From contig CAUJHS010000117.1 in assembly GCA_963204915.1 (NCBI GenBank), positions 248,001 to 312,000 of the forward strand: a stretch of 64,000 bases of DNA. Direction: 5' to 3'. The DNA comes from Planctomycetota bacterium. GTDB taxonomy: Bacteria > Planctomycetota > Planctomycetia > Pirellulales > Pirellulaceae. The notes beneath the pieces were generated by a model. That model did not search any database. It saw nothing but the letters and a program-made list of their open reading frames with translations, and was not told where the DNA came from. Shown in pieces: positions 25,774-36,340 of this stretch (within the stretch, counting starts at the first letter, position 1; every line of letters starts with the position of its first letter). The position numbers were made by a program, and so were the translations under genes.

Positions 25774-26541
25774 ATGGGAACCTGGGGCGATTCGATTTTT
25801 GCCGATGACGACGCGCAGGACATCTACCATCATTACCGGCAGTTGTACAACCAAGGCCAGACGCACGACGAAGTGCTTCGCCAAATGGAGCAGGACTGGG
25901 CCGAAACCCTGGCCGACAGCGACGACGGACCAATCTTCTGGTTCGCCGTGGCGCGAGCGCAATGGGAGTTCGGCGAGTTGACTCCCGAAGTGATGCGCCG
26001 GGTTGAGGAAATCGCCGAACAAGGTTTGGGGCTAGACCGCTGGCGCGAAGGCGGCCCACGCATGCTCGCCAAGCGTGAGAAAGCGGTGCGCGAGTTTCGG
26101 GACAAGCTTCGCACGTCCAACCCCAAGCCCAAGAAGCAGAAGATCGCCAAGCGGTATCCGCCCATTTATCAGCCGGGCGATTGTTTGGCGCTGGAGCTAT
26201 GCGACGGTTCGTGGGGCGCCGCCCTGGTGTTGGCGATCGACGACCGACACGCGACCGAAGGGCGAGACTACGTCGCCGCGCTGGAATGGCATGCGCCGGA
26301 AGAACCCGCGCTCGATTTCTTCCACCAACGGCTCTGGCTGGGTTCGTCGAGTCCGGAGTTTGTACGCCCCAGTACGATCATGTGCTTCGCCCGCTTTCAC
26401 CGTAAGATGAAGCAGCGCATTCGGCGCCTCGGGCAGGTTCCCCTGAAGCAAGGCGATCCGAAGTACAACGGCACAGGCCGCGCCGGCGGTTGGGACAATT
26501 TGTTTTCCGAGGTCGAGCGATACTACGGCTTGAACGATTGA
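25774..26541 (+). CDS. DUF4259-like N-terminal domain protein
   Basis: The start at 25774 gives MGTWGDSIFADDDAQD, which matches the start of DUF4259 proteins (MGTWG-IF-DD). The remainder is a globular domain with YPPIYQPGDCLALELCDGSWGAALVLAIDD and YVAALEWHAPEEPALDFF. About 255 residues. The next gene begins 27 nt downstream on the same strand, so they probably form an operon. Function unknown; DUF4259-like domains turn up near immunity or polymorphic-toxin genes in other genomes, which I mention only as a weak hint. Confidence 0.7.
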   Translation: MGTWGDSIFADDDAQDIYHHYRQLYNQGQTHDEVLRQMEQDWAETLADSDDGPIFWFAVARAQWEFGELTPEVMRRVEEIAEQGLGLDRWREGGPRMLAKREKAVREFRDKLRTSNPKPKKQKIAKRYPPIYQPGDCLALELCDGSWGAALVLAIDDRHATEGRDYVAALEWHAPEEPALDFFHQRLWLGSSSPEFVRPSTIMCFARFHRKMKQRIRRLGQVPLKQGDPKYNGTGRAGGWDNLFSEVERYYGLND

Positions 26542-26568
26542 TTGCCGAGAACAACAGGATCGCCGCTC

Positions 26569-27162
26569 ATGTGGAGCGTTCAAAACGAAAGATTATCCGC
26601 CAACCGCGGCCTGCATTTCATCGTGCAGCATGAGGCGCGCGCCGCCACGTTCGCCGAGGTGATCCAAGCCTGGCAAGATGACGCCGAGTTCCGCGCCTGG
26701 TTTAACGCATTGTTGGCCGGAGCGCCGTATACCGCATTCCGCTGGGAGACGCCGGCCGTAACTTCGCGTGCGTTGTCTCAGCCTTTCGAGTTTGTGCTGC
26801 TTGACGACCCCGGGCTGGAGCGCCGGTCGGATCCGGACGCATTCGCCGAGCATCTCTCGCAAGCGAAGGACGGGGTCGCGGTGTTCTCGAACTTGGGCGG
26901 CGATGCGATCATGATTGTCCCCTGCCCGTTGGTCAAACCAGCGGCGTACGGTCATCTGGCCGCTTTCACGCGCCATGCCCCGCAGTCGCAACAGGATGCG
27001 CTTTGGCGCACCGTGGGAGATACCATGACCCGACGCATCGGCGCTAAGCCGGTCTGGCTCAGCACGGCGGGCGCCGGCGTCGCCTGGCTTCACGTGCGTT
27101 TGGATGACCGTCCCAAGTATTACGGCTATACGCCGTATCGAAACCCTCCAAAAACCGGCTGA
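26569..27162 (+). CDS. DUF6940-like protein
   Basis: About 197 residues starting [10 protein letters not shown]. The pattern [92 protein letters not shown] and [27 protein letters not shown] is one I associate with DUF6940, a family of unknown function in bacteria and some eukaryotes. It is compact and single-domain with conserved Trp and Asp clusters that could form an active site. Likely in one operon with the DUF4259-like gene; the RecQ gene follows by about 140 nt on the same strand. Confidence 0.65.
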   Translation: MWSVQNERLSANRGLHFIVQHEARAATFAEVIQAWQDDAEFRAWFNALLAGAPYTAFRWETPAVTSRALSQPFEFVLLDDPGLERRSDPDAFAEHLSQAKDGVAVFSNLGGDAIMIVPCPLVKPAAYGHLAAFTRHAPQSQQDALWRTVGDTMTRRIGAKPVWLSTAGAGVAWLHVRLDDRPKYYGYTPYRNPPKTG

Positions 27163-27298
27163 ACATGCGGTATGCGCGGCGTCAGAACGTTCTGATCTTG
27201 GCGCCGAATACCGTCTCGACGTTCAATCTTCAGGCATTGGCTCAGGATTTGCTGTTTGCATGCCGGGCTTTCTGCGTCACTTGGAGCTTGAGGGTGCA

Positions 27299-28819
27299 AT
27301 GATCACGATTTCCGCTTCGGCGGCAAAGGAGTTGCGTGGGCGGCTGCGCGAACGTTTTGGGTTCCGGCGCTTCCGCCCGGGGCAGATCGAAGCGGTAAAC
27401 GCCGCGATGGAGGGCCGCGACACGCTCGTGGTCATGCCCACTGGATCGGGCAAAAGCCTGTGCTTTCAGCTTCCGGCCATGGAGTTGGAAGGAACCACCG
27501 TGGTCATCAGCCCACTCATTGCATTGATGAAGGATCAGGCCGATCGGTTGGCCGAGCGCGGCGTCTCGGTGGCGGCGGTCAATAGCACGCTTTCGGCGGC
27601 GCAAGACCGTGAAGTGAAGGAAGCCATCGCGGCGGGCGAAGTCGAGTTTGTGTACACCACGCCCGAGCAGATGGCCAACCCCGAGTTCCGCGCGATCCTC
27701 AAACAATCGCTGATCGATTTGTTCGTGGTCGATGAGGCGCACTGCGTAAGCCAGTGGGGACACGACTTCCGGCCCGAGTTCCTCAGCCTGGGCGAAGCGA
27801 TTGACGACCTGGGCCGCCCGCCGGTGCTGGCCCTCACCGCTACGGCCACGGCCGACGTGATTGACGACATCCGCCAGCAGCTTCGTATTCCCGACGCCGA
27901 AGTGGTGCATACCGGGTTCTATCGACCCAACCTGGACCTGACCGTCATTCCGGCCGCGGGCGATGAAGAAAAGCGACAATGGATCGCCAAACTGCTGGAT
28001 CGTATGGAGGGAACCGGCGTCATTTACGCCTCCACGATCAAGGCGGTGACCGAGTTGACCCGGTACCTGGAGACTCTGGGGCATCGCGTGGAAGGCTACC
28101 ATGGGCGCCTGGGGGCCAAGCGCCGGCACGAAGCGCAAGACCGCTTCATGAACGACGAAGTGAAAGCGATGGTCGCGACCAACGCCTTCGGCTTGGGCAT
28201 TGACAAGCCGAACATTCGCTTTGTGATTCACTACCACACGCCGGGCACGATCGAAGCGTTTTACCAGGAGTTCGGACGTGCCGGGCGCGACGATGGCCGC
28301 GCCTGGGGCGTATTGCTGCACGACCCGCAAGACCAGAAACTCCAGCGATTTTTTCAAGGCCGGCGTTACCCGGACGAGCGCGACCTGGTGAACGCGCACC
28401 ACACGCTCAAGCGGTTGCACGACCAGCCGCAGCCGCCGACCTTCGACGAAATTCACGCCATCTCGCCGCTGTCGCAAGCCCGCATGAAAGTGTGCCTGGC
28501 GTTGTTCGCCAATCGCGGGATCGTGCGTCATGAGTCGGGCGGGCGGTATCGGCTGCTCAAGCCCGACTTGACCAGTGAGCAACTGGCTCGCGCCGGCCAA
28601 TCGTACCGAGAACGGCACGAACAAGACCTGCTCAAGCAGCAGCGCATGGCCGAGTACGCCGCCCGTGGCGCTTGCCGCTGGAAGACGGTGGTCGACTACT
28701 TTGGCGGAGACGAAGTTCCCACCGACCGTTGCGGCCATTGCGACCGCTGCGCTCCTGAGCCATTCCTCGAAGCGCTCCACGGCGACGCGACGACGGAGTT
28801 CCTGCCCAAGACGGCGTAA
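27299..28819 (+). CDS. RecQ-family ATP-dependent DNA helicase
   Basis: ATG 27299 is preceded by GAGGGT; the long ORF upstream of it is not helicase-like. 506 residues. Motif 0/[33 protein letters not shown] box [19 protein letters not shown]; motif [56 protein letters not shown]. The usual order helicase-Zn-WH appears altered: a winged-helix-like stretch ([22 protein letters not shown]) precedes the C-terminal cysteine cluster ([15 protein letters not shown] and RCGHCDRC), and there is no HRDC. ATP-driven 3'-5' unwinding for recombination and repair is the expected role. Confidence 0.9.
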   Translation: MITISASAAKELRGRLRERFGFRRFRPGQIEAVNAAMEGRDTLVVMPTGSGKSLCFQLPAMELEGTTVVISPLIALMKDQADRLAERGVSVAAVNSTLSAAQDREVKEAIAAGEVEFVYTTPEQMANPEFRAILKQSLIDLFVVDEAHCVSQWGHDFRPEFLSLGEAIDDLGRPPVLALTATATADVIDDIRQQLRIPDAEVVHTGFYRPNLDLTVIPAAGDEEKRQWIAKLLDRMEGTGVIYASTIKAVTELTRYLETLGHRVEGYHGRLGAKRRHEAQDRFMNDEVKAMVATNAFGLGIDKPNIRFVIHYHTPGTIEAFYQEFGRAGRDDGRAWGVLLHDPQDQKLQRFFQGRRYPDERDLVNAHHTLKRLHDQPQPPTFDEIHAISPLSQARMKVCLALFANRGIVRHESGGRYRLLKPDLTSEQLARAGQSYRERHEQDLLKQQRMAEYAARGACRWKTVVDYFGGDEVPTDRCGHCDRCAPEPFLEALHGDATTEFLPKTA

Positions 28820-28985
28820 CACGGTAGCGGGGGGGCCGCCCTAGAAACACACCGCGGCCGATGAGAACGTCGCGCGAATCGGTCCTTATGGAACGCAACT
28901 CGCCAGAACGATCGCTACAATGCACGAGGGCTGGATGTGGCGTCCAGCCACTTGGCGGCCTTGTTGGCGATTGCGACCTCCTGGC

Positions 28986-29561
28986 ATGCACGCGCGTCCC
29001 CGATACTCGTTTGGTTCTCTGGCGATCTTCGTGTTGTTCGTCGCCGTCGCTTGCGCGGCGTTGGTGAACGCCTCGCCCCTGTGGGCCAGCGCCATGTTTG
29101 CATGCACGCTGGCGGCGCTGGCGGTTTCCACTCTGGCCGCCATCGTTTGGGAAGATTCGCAGCGCGCCGGAGCCGCCGGATTCGCCGTGTTCGGTTGGAT
29201 TTACTTTGCCCAGGTATTCATGGACGTGTTGAATACGTGGTATTTATTCTCTCTGACCGAAGCCGCCCTGGAATGGCTGAGCAGCCTTCTGTATGAAGTT
29301 CCCAAGGGCGCGGAAATGGCGCCCTACTGGGCGATTGGTTATTGCGTATGGACGTTGCTCTTAGGTGGAATGGGCTTTATCGCAGGACATCTGCTTTACG
29401 CCATGCGAAGGGATCGTCTCACCGTCTCGAACCGGCCGGCCTCGCCGAATCACCTCGACGTGATCGGCCCCACCGAAGATCGAAAAGATCCAAAAGTCTT
29501 AGCTCGCCGAGATGGTGGAAACGTTGCACGCGAGGGCGGCCGCACGTCGTCACCCGAGTAG
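28986..29561 (+). CDS. Four-helix membrane protein, hypothetical
   Basis: The start at 28986 (MHARPRYSFGSLAIFVLFVAVACAALV) gives a planctomycete-style small membrane protein: an N-terminal RPRYSFGSL motif then TM1, with TM2 to TM4 at WASAMFACTLAALAVSTLAA, GFAVFGWIYFAQVFMDVL and AIGYCVWTLLLGGMGFIAG. A charged C-terminal tail follows. Function unknown. Its last 12 bp overlap the end of the convergent zinc-ribbon gene. Confidence 0.7.
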   Translation: MHARPRYSFGSLAIFVLFVAVACAALVNASPLWASAMFACTLAALAVSTLAAIVWEDSQRAGAAGFAVFGWIYFAQVFMDVLNTWYLFSLTEAALEWLSSLLYEVPKGAEMAPYWAIGYCVWTLLLGGMGFIAGHLLYAMRRDRLTVSNRPASPNHLDVIGPTEDRKDPKVLARRDGGNVAREGGRTSSPE

Positions 29562-30224
29562 TTTGAAGATCATCCCCGCGGCAAGCAGCAACACGCCGCC
29601 GATCACCACAAGCTGCAACAACGTCGACAGGCAGGCCGCTTCGCGGTCGTACAGGCCGTGCTGCTTGGCCAACGCGTTGACCGTACTTTTGGCTTCCCGA
29701 CGACTGATCCCCGTGCGTTTTTGATAAATCCGAACCGCTTCGCGTTTCTCGCCCATGCGCAGGGCCGACAAAATTTCGGTCAACAGTTGCCCCTCGATCG
29801 GCTTGTGCATCGGCAGGCTCAGACCGGCTTGCAAGGCTTCCACGGCTTTTTTGGCTTCCATCAGGCCGACGCCGAGTTGCTCTTTGTACCGTTTGACGGC
29901 TTGGAGTTTTTGCCCCTGCTGGAGCAAAGCCCGCAATTCGGCCGCGAACGCCTCATCAGGAATGTTCTGACCAGCCCGCACGGAAGGCGACGGCAGGTTG
30001 CCTCCTTGTTGTAGCGTTTCTACGGCCTGTTTGGCCTCCATCAAACCAACGCCGGTCGCGTCTTTGTACCGTTTCACCGCTTGCAGCTTTTTTCCTTCGG
30101 CCAGCAGCAGGCGTACTTCCGCCTCCCAGGCGGCTGGATCCGAGGCGGTCGTATGCCCTATCGCTGTTCCGCAATGAGGGCATGAACCGATCGCCTCATG
30201 GCCGCAGCGAGGGCAGAGGGTCAT
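29550..30224 (-). CDS. Zinc-ribbon protein with three L7/L12-CTD-like repeats and C-terminal TM helix
   Basis: The start at 30224 gives 224 residues. C4xxC7...C15xxC18 form a zinc ribbon (LCPRCGHEAIGSCPHCG). Three repeats follow, each with the helix-turn-helix signature of the ribosomal L7/L12 C-terminal domain: KLQAVKRYKDATGVGLMEAK (about 48-67), KLQAVKRYKEQLGVGLMEAK (about 106-125) and KREAVRIYQKRTGISRREAK (about 160-180). A transmembrane helix (LLQLVVIGGVLLLAAGMIFKLL) ends the protein. In ribosomes this domain recruits translational GTPases; here, on a membrane tail, the partner is unknown. Confidence 0.8.
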   Translation of the reverse strand: MTLCPRCGHEAIGSCPHCGTAIGHTTASDPAAWEAEVRLLLAEGKKLQAVKRYKDATGVGLMEAKQAVETLQQGGNLPSPSVRAGQNIPDEAFAAELRALLQQGQKLQAVKRYKEQLGVGLMEAKKAVEALQAGLSLPMHKPIEGQLLTEILSALRMGEKREAVRIYQKRTGISRREAKSTVNALAKQHGLYDREAACLSTLLQLVVIGGVLLLAAGMIFKLLG

Positions 30225-32551
<2,327 letters not shown>

Positions 32552-32627
32552 TGCGGGAAAAGGCGGCGAGAGAGTCCGGTGCAACGCTCGGCGTTTCTAA
32601 GCGTCCGTGCAGTTTCAAGTTTTGCTG

Positions 32628-33824
32628 ATGGTTGATTCACCTCCCTCCCACGATCTTTCCCTCGGTGCGTCTGTGTTTGTGTCAGTGCTAACGCCGCCGG
32701 GGCGCGCGGCCGTGGCGACTGTGGCGGTCGAAGGAGAAGGCGCCGTCGCAGCGGTATCGCGGTTCTTTCATTTGGCGCGCGGGCGACAATTGGAGGACAT
32801 CCCCGTCCGCCGCATTGTGTACGGTGAGTGGCGCGCGGATCAGGACCGTCAGCATCCTTCGGTGGGCGAAGGCGTCGTGGTGTGCCGCATGGCGCCGCAG
32901 CGCGTCGAAGTCCACGCCCACGGCGGACGGGCCGCGGTGGCGAACATCGTCGCTTCACTGGTCTCGGTCGGTTGCCAAGAGATTGCCTGGCAAGACTGGG
33001 TGAAAACCGCCGAACCAAACGCCCTGGCGGCGGAAGCGCGTGTCGCGCTGGCCGAGGCTCGCACCCAGCGCGCCGCCGCAATTCTCTTGGACCAATACCG
33101 CGGAGCGCTGGCTCGCGCGGTGGAGGAGATATCGCAAGACCTGCACGTTGGCCGAATGCAAAACGCATCGCAACAGCTTGACCAGTTGCTAGACCGTGCG
33201 CCGCTCGGACTTCACCTGACGCGCCCGTGGCGCATCGTCCTGGCAGGACGGCCCAATGTGGGAAAGAGCAGCCTGATCAACGCCCTGGTGGGTTATCAAC
33301 GCGCCATTGTTCACGACCAGCCGGGCGTGACGCGCGACGTGGTGACGGCGGCAACCGCTCTGGACGGTTGGCCCGTCGAACTAGCCGACACCGCGGGCGT
33401 GCGCGAGAGCGACGACCCGTTGGAAGCGGCCGGCGTGGCGCGCACCCGCGATGTGCTGCAAACCGCCGACGTGGTGGCGCTCGTTTTTGATGCAACGCAG
33501 GACTGGACTGCGGACGATGCGGCGCTTCTGGCTGCTAAGCCGGGTGCGCTGGTGGTGCATAACAAGTGCGATCTTCCCAGCATTGCCGCTTCGGGCCGCC
33601 CCGCCGGAATTCATGTGAGCGCCGTAACGGGCCTGGGGCTGGAGGAGTTGAAGCTCGCAATGACCGCCCAAATGGCGCCGAACCCGCCCTTGCCCGGCGC
33701 GGCGGTTCCTTTCGCCGCGCGGCAAGTAGGCCTGCTGCACGAAGCGCAACGACAGCTTACCGCACAAGAACACGCGGCAGCGCAAGATTGCCTGCAACGG
33801 CTGCTTGCGCCGGCGAGTCTCTAA
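32628..33824 (+). CDS. MnmE/TrmE-like GTPase lacking the usual C-terminus
   Basis: 398 residues. N-terminal folate-binding-like module (TPPGRAAVATVAVEG; VVVCRMAPQRVEVHAHGGRAA), a central helical domain interrupted by a G domain with GRPNVGKSS (G1), PGVTRD (G2), ADTAG (G3), HNKCD (G4) and SAVTG (G5). MnmE proteins normally end in a conserved C-x-G-K motif needed for cmnm5U34 tRNA modification; this one ends LLAPASL, so that chemistry may be lost or altered. No mnmG partner is visible. Start MVDSPPSHD at 32628; a GTG at 32607 is possible. Confidence 0.85.
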   Translation: MVDSPPSHDLSLGASVFVSVLTPPGRAAVATVAVEGEGAVAAVSRFFHLARGRQLEDIPVRRIVYGEWRADQDRQHPSVGEGVVVCRMAPQRVEVHAHGGRAAVANIVASLVSVGCQEIAWQDWVKTAEPNALAAEARVALAEARTQRAAAILLDQYRGALARAVEEISQDLHVGRMQNASQQLDQLLDRAPLGLHLTRPWRIVLAGRPNVGKSSLINALVGYQRAIVHDQPGVTRDVVTAATALDGWPVELADTAGVRESDDPLEAAGVARTRDVLQTADVVALVFDATQDWTADDAALLAAKPGALVVHNKCDLPSIAASGRPAGIHVSAVTGLGLEELKLAMTAQMAPNPPLPGAAVPFAARQVGLLHEAQRQLTAQEHAAAQDCLQRLLAPASL

Positions 33825-33938
33825 GCCCTTCTGTGGATAAGTTCGCGTCGTGGTCCACTTTCTCGTTTTCGCGCGGCTCGCTAGGTTGATGACACTTAAC
33901 GACTTGTAGTAACGACATGCGACCTAAGGGAGCGGACT

Positions 33939-35456
33939 TTGTTTGACGTGCTGATTGCCGGCGGCGAGGTGGTTGACGGATCCGGGCGGCCGCGATTTCG
34001 CGCCGACGTGGGCGTACGGGGCGACCGCATCGCCGCGCTGGGCGACCTGCGTCATGCGGAAGCTCGGGAACGCATCGACGCGGCGGGTAAGATCGTGGCG
34101 CCAGGATTCGTCGATGTTCACAATCATTCCGACGGCTGGCTCTTGCGCGAGGCCGAGTTCCTGCCGAAAACGTCGCAAGGCTTCACCACCGAAGTGTTGG
34201 CGGCCGACGGAATCGGCTACGCCCCCGTTGATGAAAACACGTGGCGCCAGTGGTTCTACTACCTGCGTGCGCTCAATGGCCTGCGCTTAGAGGAATACGC
34301 CGGATGGCGTTCGTTGCACGAGTACGTGGAGCGCGTCCAAGCGCATACTCGCCAGCATGTTGTGGCGCATTTGCCTTACGCCAACGTGCGCGCGTTGGAG
34401 TGCGGCTGGGGGCGCGCGCGCCCCGATGACTTCCAAGCCCGGTCGATCGCGCGGCGCATTCGGCAAGCCATGGAAGAAGGCGCCGTGGGGCTCTCGACCG
34501 GTTTGGATTATCTGGCTCAGTGTTTTACGGAGACCGACGAGTTAGTTGATGCGTGCCGCGTCGTGGCCGAGTTTGATGGGATTTACGCCACCCATGTGCG
34601 CTACAAGCGCGAGTTGCTGCCCGCGCTGCACGAAGCGATCGAAATCGGTCGACGCTCGGGCGTGCGCGTGCATATTTCGCACTTGAAGGCGCCTACGCCG
34701 CAGCAAACCGAGGAAGTGTTCGCGCTGCTGGACGAAGCGAAGCGCGATGTTGACTTGTCGTTCGACGTGTATCCCTATCAGCCCGGTTCAACCATGCTGA
34801 ACTACCTCCTGCCTTATGAAGTGTGGGAGGACGGCCCTTTGGCGGCGCTGGGGAAACTGAGTGATCCGCACGTGCGCGCCCGCTTTGCCGAAGGACTCAA
34901 AGCGTATCGACTGAACTTGGACGAGATTCAAATCGCCTGGACGTTAAGCCAATCGTCCGAGCGGCCGAAGCTCGCGGGAATGCTGCTTTCGGAATACGTG
35001 GCTCAAAGCGGCTTACCAGCGGAAGAATCGCTCGTCAACTTGCTCATCGAAGAGCGCCTGGCGGTGCTGTTGGTCTTTCGCGAAGGGGATGACCGTCTCG
35101 TGCATCCGTTCTTGACGCACGACCTGTTTATGCTCGGATCCGACGGCATTTATCAGGAAGGTGGGGCGATTCACCCTCGGGTGTATGGTTCGGCGCCGCG
35201 GTTGATTGGGCCGCTCGTGCGCGAAGCAAAGCTGTTTACGGTTGAAGAAGCGGTGCATCGAGCCAGTGGAAAACCCGCCGCTCGGTTTCGTTTGAAAGAC
35301 CGTGGCGAGGCGCGCGAAGGCGCTTATGCCGATCTTGTCGTCTTTGACGCTCACACCGTACGTGACCGGGCCACGTACGACCAACCGCATCAGTTGTCGA
35401 CCGGGATCGACTGCACCTTGTGCAATGGGCGATTCTGCTACCGCGCGGCGCTTTGA
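33939..35456 (+). CDS. N-acyl-D-amino-acid deacylase (D-aminoacylase), amidohydrolase
   Basis: 505 residues, TTG start preceded by AAGGGAG. Typical amidohydrolase N-terminus FDVLIAGGEVVDGSGRPRF, metal motif PGFVDVHNHSDGW (intact HxH), YATHVRYKREL and VHISHLKAP (His ligands), LGSDGIYQEGG (catalytic Asp) and C-terminal GAYADLVVFDA. Unlike the paralogous module in the fusion protein at 4690-7566, the HxH is present; the classic GNCG cysteine region reads AADGIG, so the exact metal arrangement differs from the best-known enzymes. Expected to hydrolyse N-acyl-D-amino acids or similar D-amides. No signal peptide is seen. Confidence 0.88.
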   Translation: MFDVLIAGGEVVDGSGRPRFRADVGVRGDRIAALGDLRHAEARERIDAAGKIVAPGFVDVHNHSDGWLLREAEFLPKTSQGFTTEVLAADGIGYAPVDENTWRQWFYYLRALNGLRLEEYAGWRSLHEYVERVQAHTRQHVVAHLPYANVRALECGWGRARPDDFQARSIARRIRQAMEEGAVGLSTGLDYLAQCFTETDELVDACRVVAEFDGIYATHVRYKRELLPALHEAIEIGRRSGVRVHISHLKAPTPQQTEEVFALLDEAKRDVDLSFDVYPYQPGSTMLNYLLPYEVWEDGPLAALGKLSDPHVRARFAEGLKAYRLNLDEIQIAWTLSQSSERPKLAGMLLSEYVAQSGLPAEESLVNLLIEERLAVLLVFREGDDRLVHPFLTHDLFMLGSDGIYQEGGAIHPRVYGSAPRLIGPLVREAKLFTVEEAVHRASGKPAARFRLKDRGEAREGAYADLVVFDAHTVRDRATYDQPHQLSTGIDCTLCNGRFCYRAAL

Positions 35457-35687
35457 CCGTTGCGGTTCGCGCGGGGACTTTCGAGGGTTGGTATTGAATA
35501 CTGCGTCTCGCGACAACCTCACCCCCAGAGGCGGATAAAAACTCCGTCATGCTCGGCAAGTTTGCGATCCTTCGCAACGCGCGCACAAATTGCATCCTAT
35601 CTTTGGTGTGGGCGCGAAGAGGTTCTCGGGGCAGCACGAAAACCCCAGGGAGCACCTTAAACCAATTACCTCGAATAGGTGTGTTCC

Positions 35688-36131
35688 ATGAAAGCGCGAG
35701 GCGGATTCTCTCTGGTCGAGTTGGTCGTGGTGATAATGATCTTGGGCATCCTGGCGGCTGTGGCGGCTCCCAAACTTCTGAGCACTTCGGCGGCTGCGAC
35801 CGACAACGGTTTGAAGCAAACGTTGACGGTTGTGCGCGACGCCATTGAGATGTACGCCGCCGAACATGGCGGTCAATTGCCGCCGACCACGTCGGCCGCG
35901 GACTTCCGCACGGCCGTCGAACCGTACCTGCGCAGCACGTTTCCGGCGTGCACCGTAGGACCGACCGCCGGCGATGCGGCGCAGTCGATTGATATTGAGT
36001 TCGGAACCGCCACGGTAGGCGCCGCCGCGCCCACGAAGGGTTGGTACTTCAATACCACATCGGGCGACTTCTTCGTCAATTTCAACGGCGCGTCGAAGAT
36101 CGATCCGACCGTGACGTACGACTTATTCTAA
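35688..36131 (+). CDS. Type II/IV pseudopilin (major pilin-like)
   Basis: The start at 35688 gives MKARGG/FSLVELVVVIMILGILAAVAAPKLL, a short leader with cleavage between Gly and Phe and Glu at position 5 of the mature hydrophobic helix, as in prepilins. About 147 residues. The C-terminal part is a small globular domain with two cysteine-free loops (TKGWYFNTTSGDFFVNFNG). It heads the long secretion operon. No prepilin peptidase is present in the window. Confidence 0.9.
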   Translation: MKARGGFSLVELVVVIMILGILAAVAAPKLLSTSAAATDNGLKQTLTVVRDAIEMYAAEHGGQLPPTTSAADFRTAVEPYLRSTFPACTVGPTAGDAAQSIDIEFGTATVGAAAPTKGWYFNTTSGDFFVNFNGASKIDPTVTYDLF

Positions 36132-36340
36132 GCCGAGCCCCGCCGACAAACCGACCCAGCCGACAAACCGAGCGTCCAAGGTTGGGGAAGGCGTACTCCT
36201 TCCTTGAGTCGTCAACGGCTTGGCGCCGCGGCTTCCGCGTGATGCGAGAGTGTCGATCCGCGTCGCAGGACCGGCGCGTGGCTGCAGCTTGTTGGCTCTG
36301 TTCCTTGCGATCTTCCTGCCGGTTCACCCGCCTGCCAATC

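Noticed and set aside
27242-28822. Antisense ORF of about 526 codons across recQ
   Set aside because: The plus strand carries all RecQ helicase motifs; the antisense frame is open because of codon bias.
33830-33938. Possible third copy of the dispersed repeat (GTGGTCCACTTTCTCG)
   Set aside because: Only about 10 nt match; flanks and outer stem are absent.
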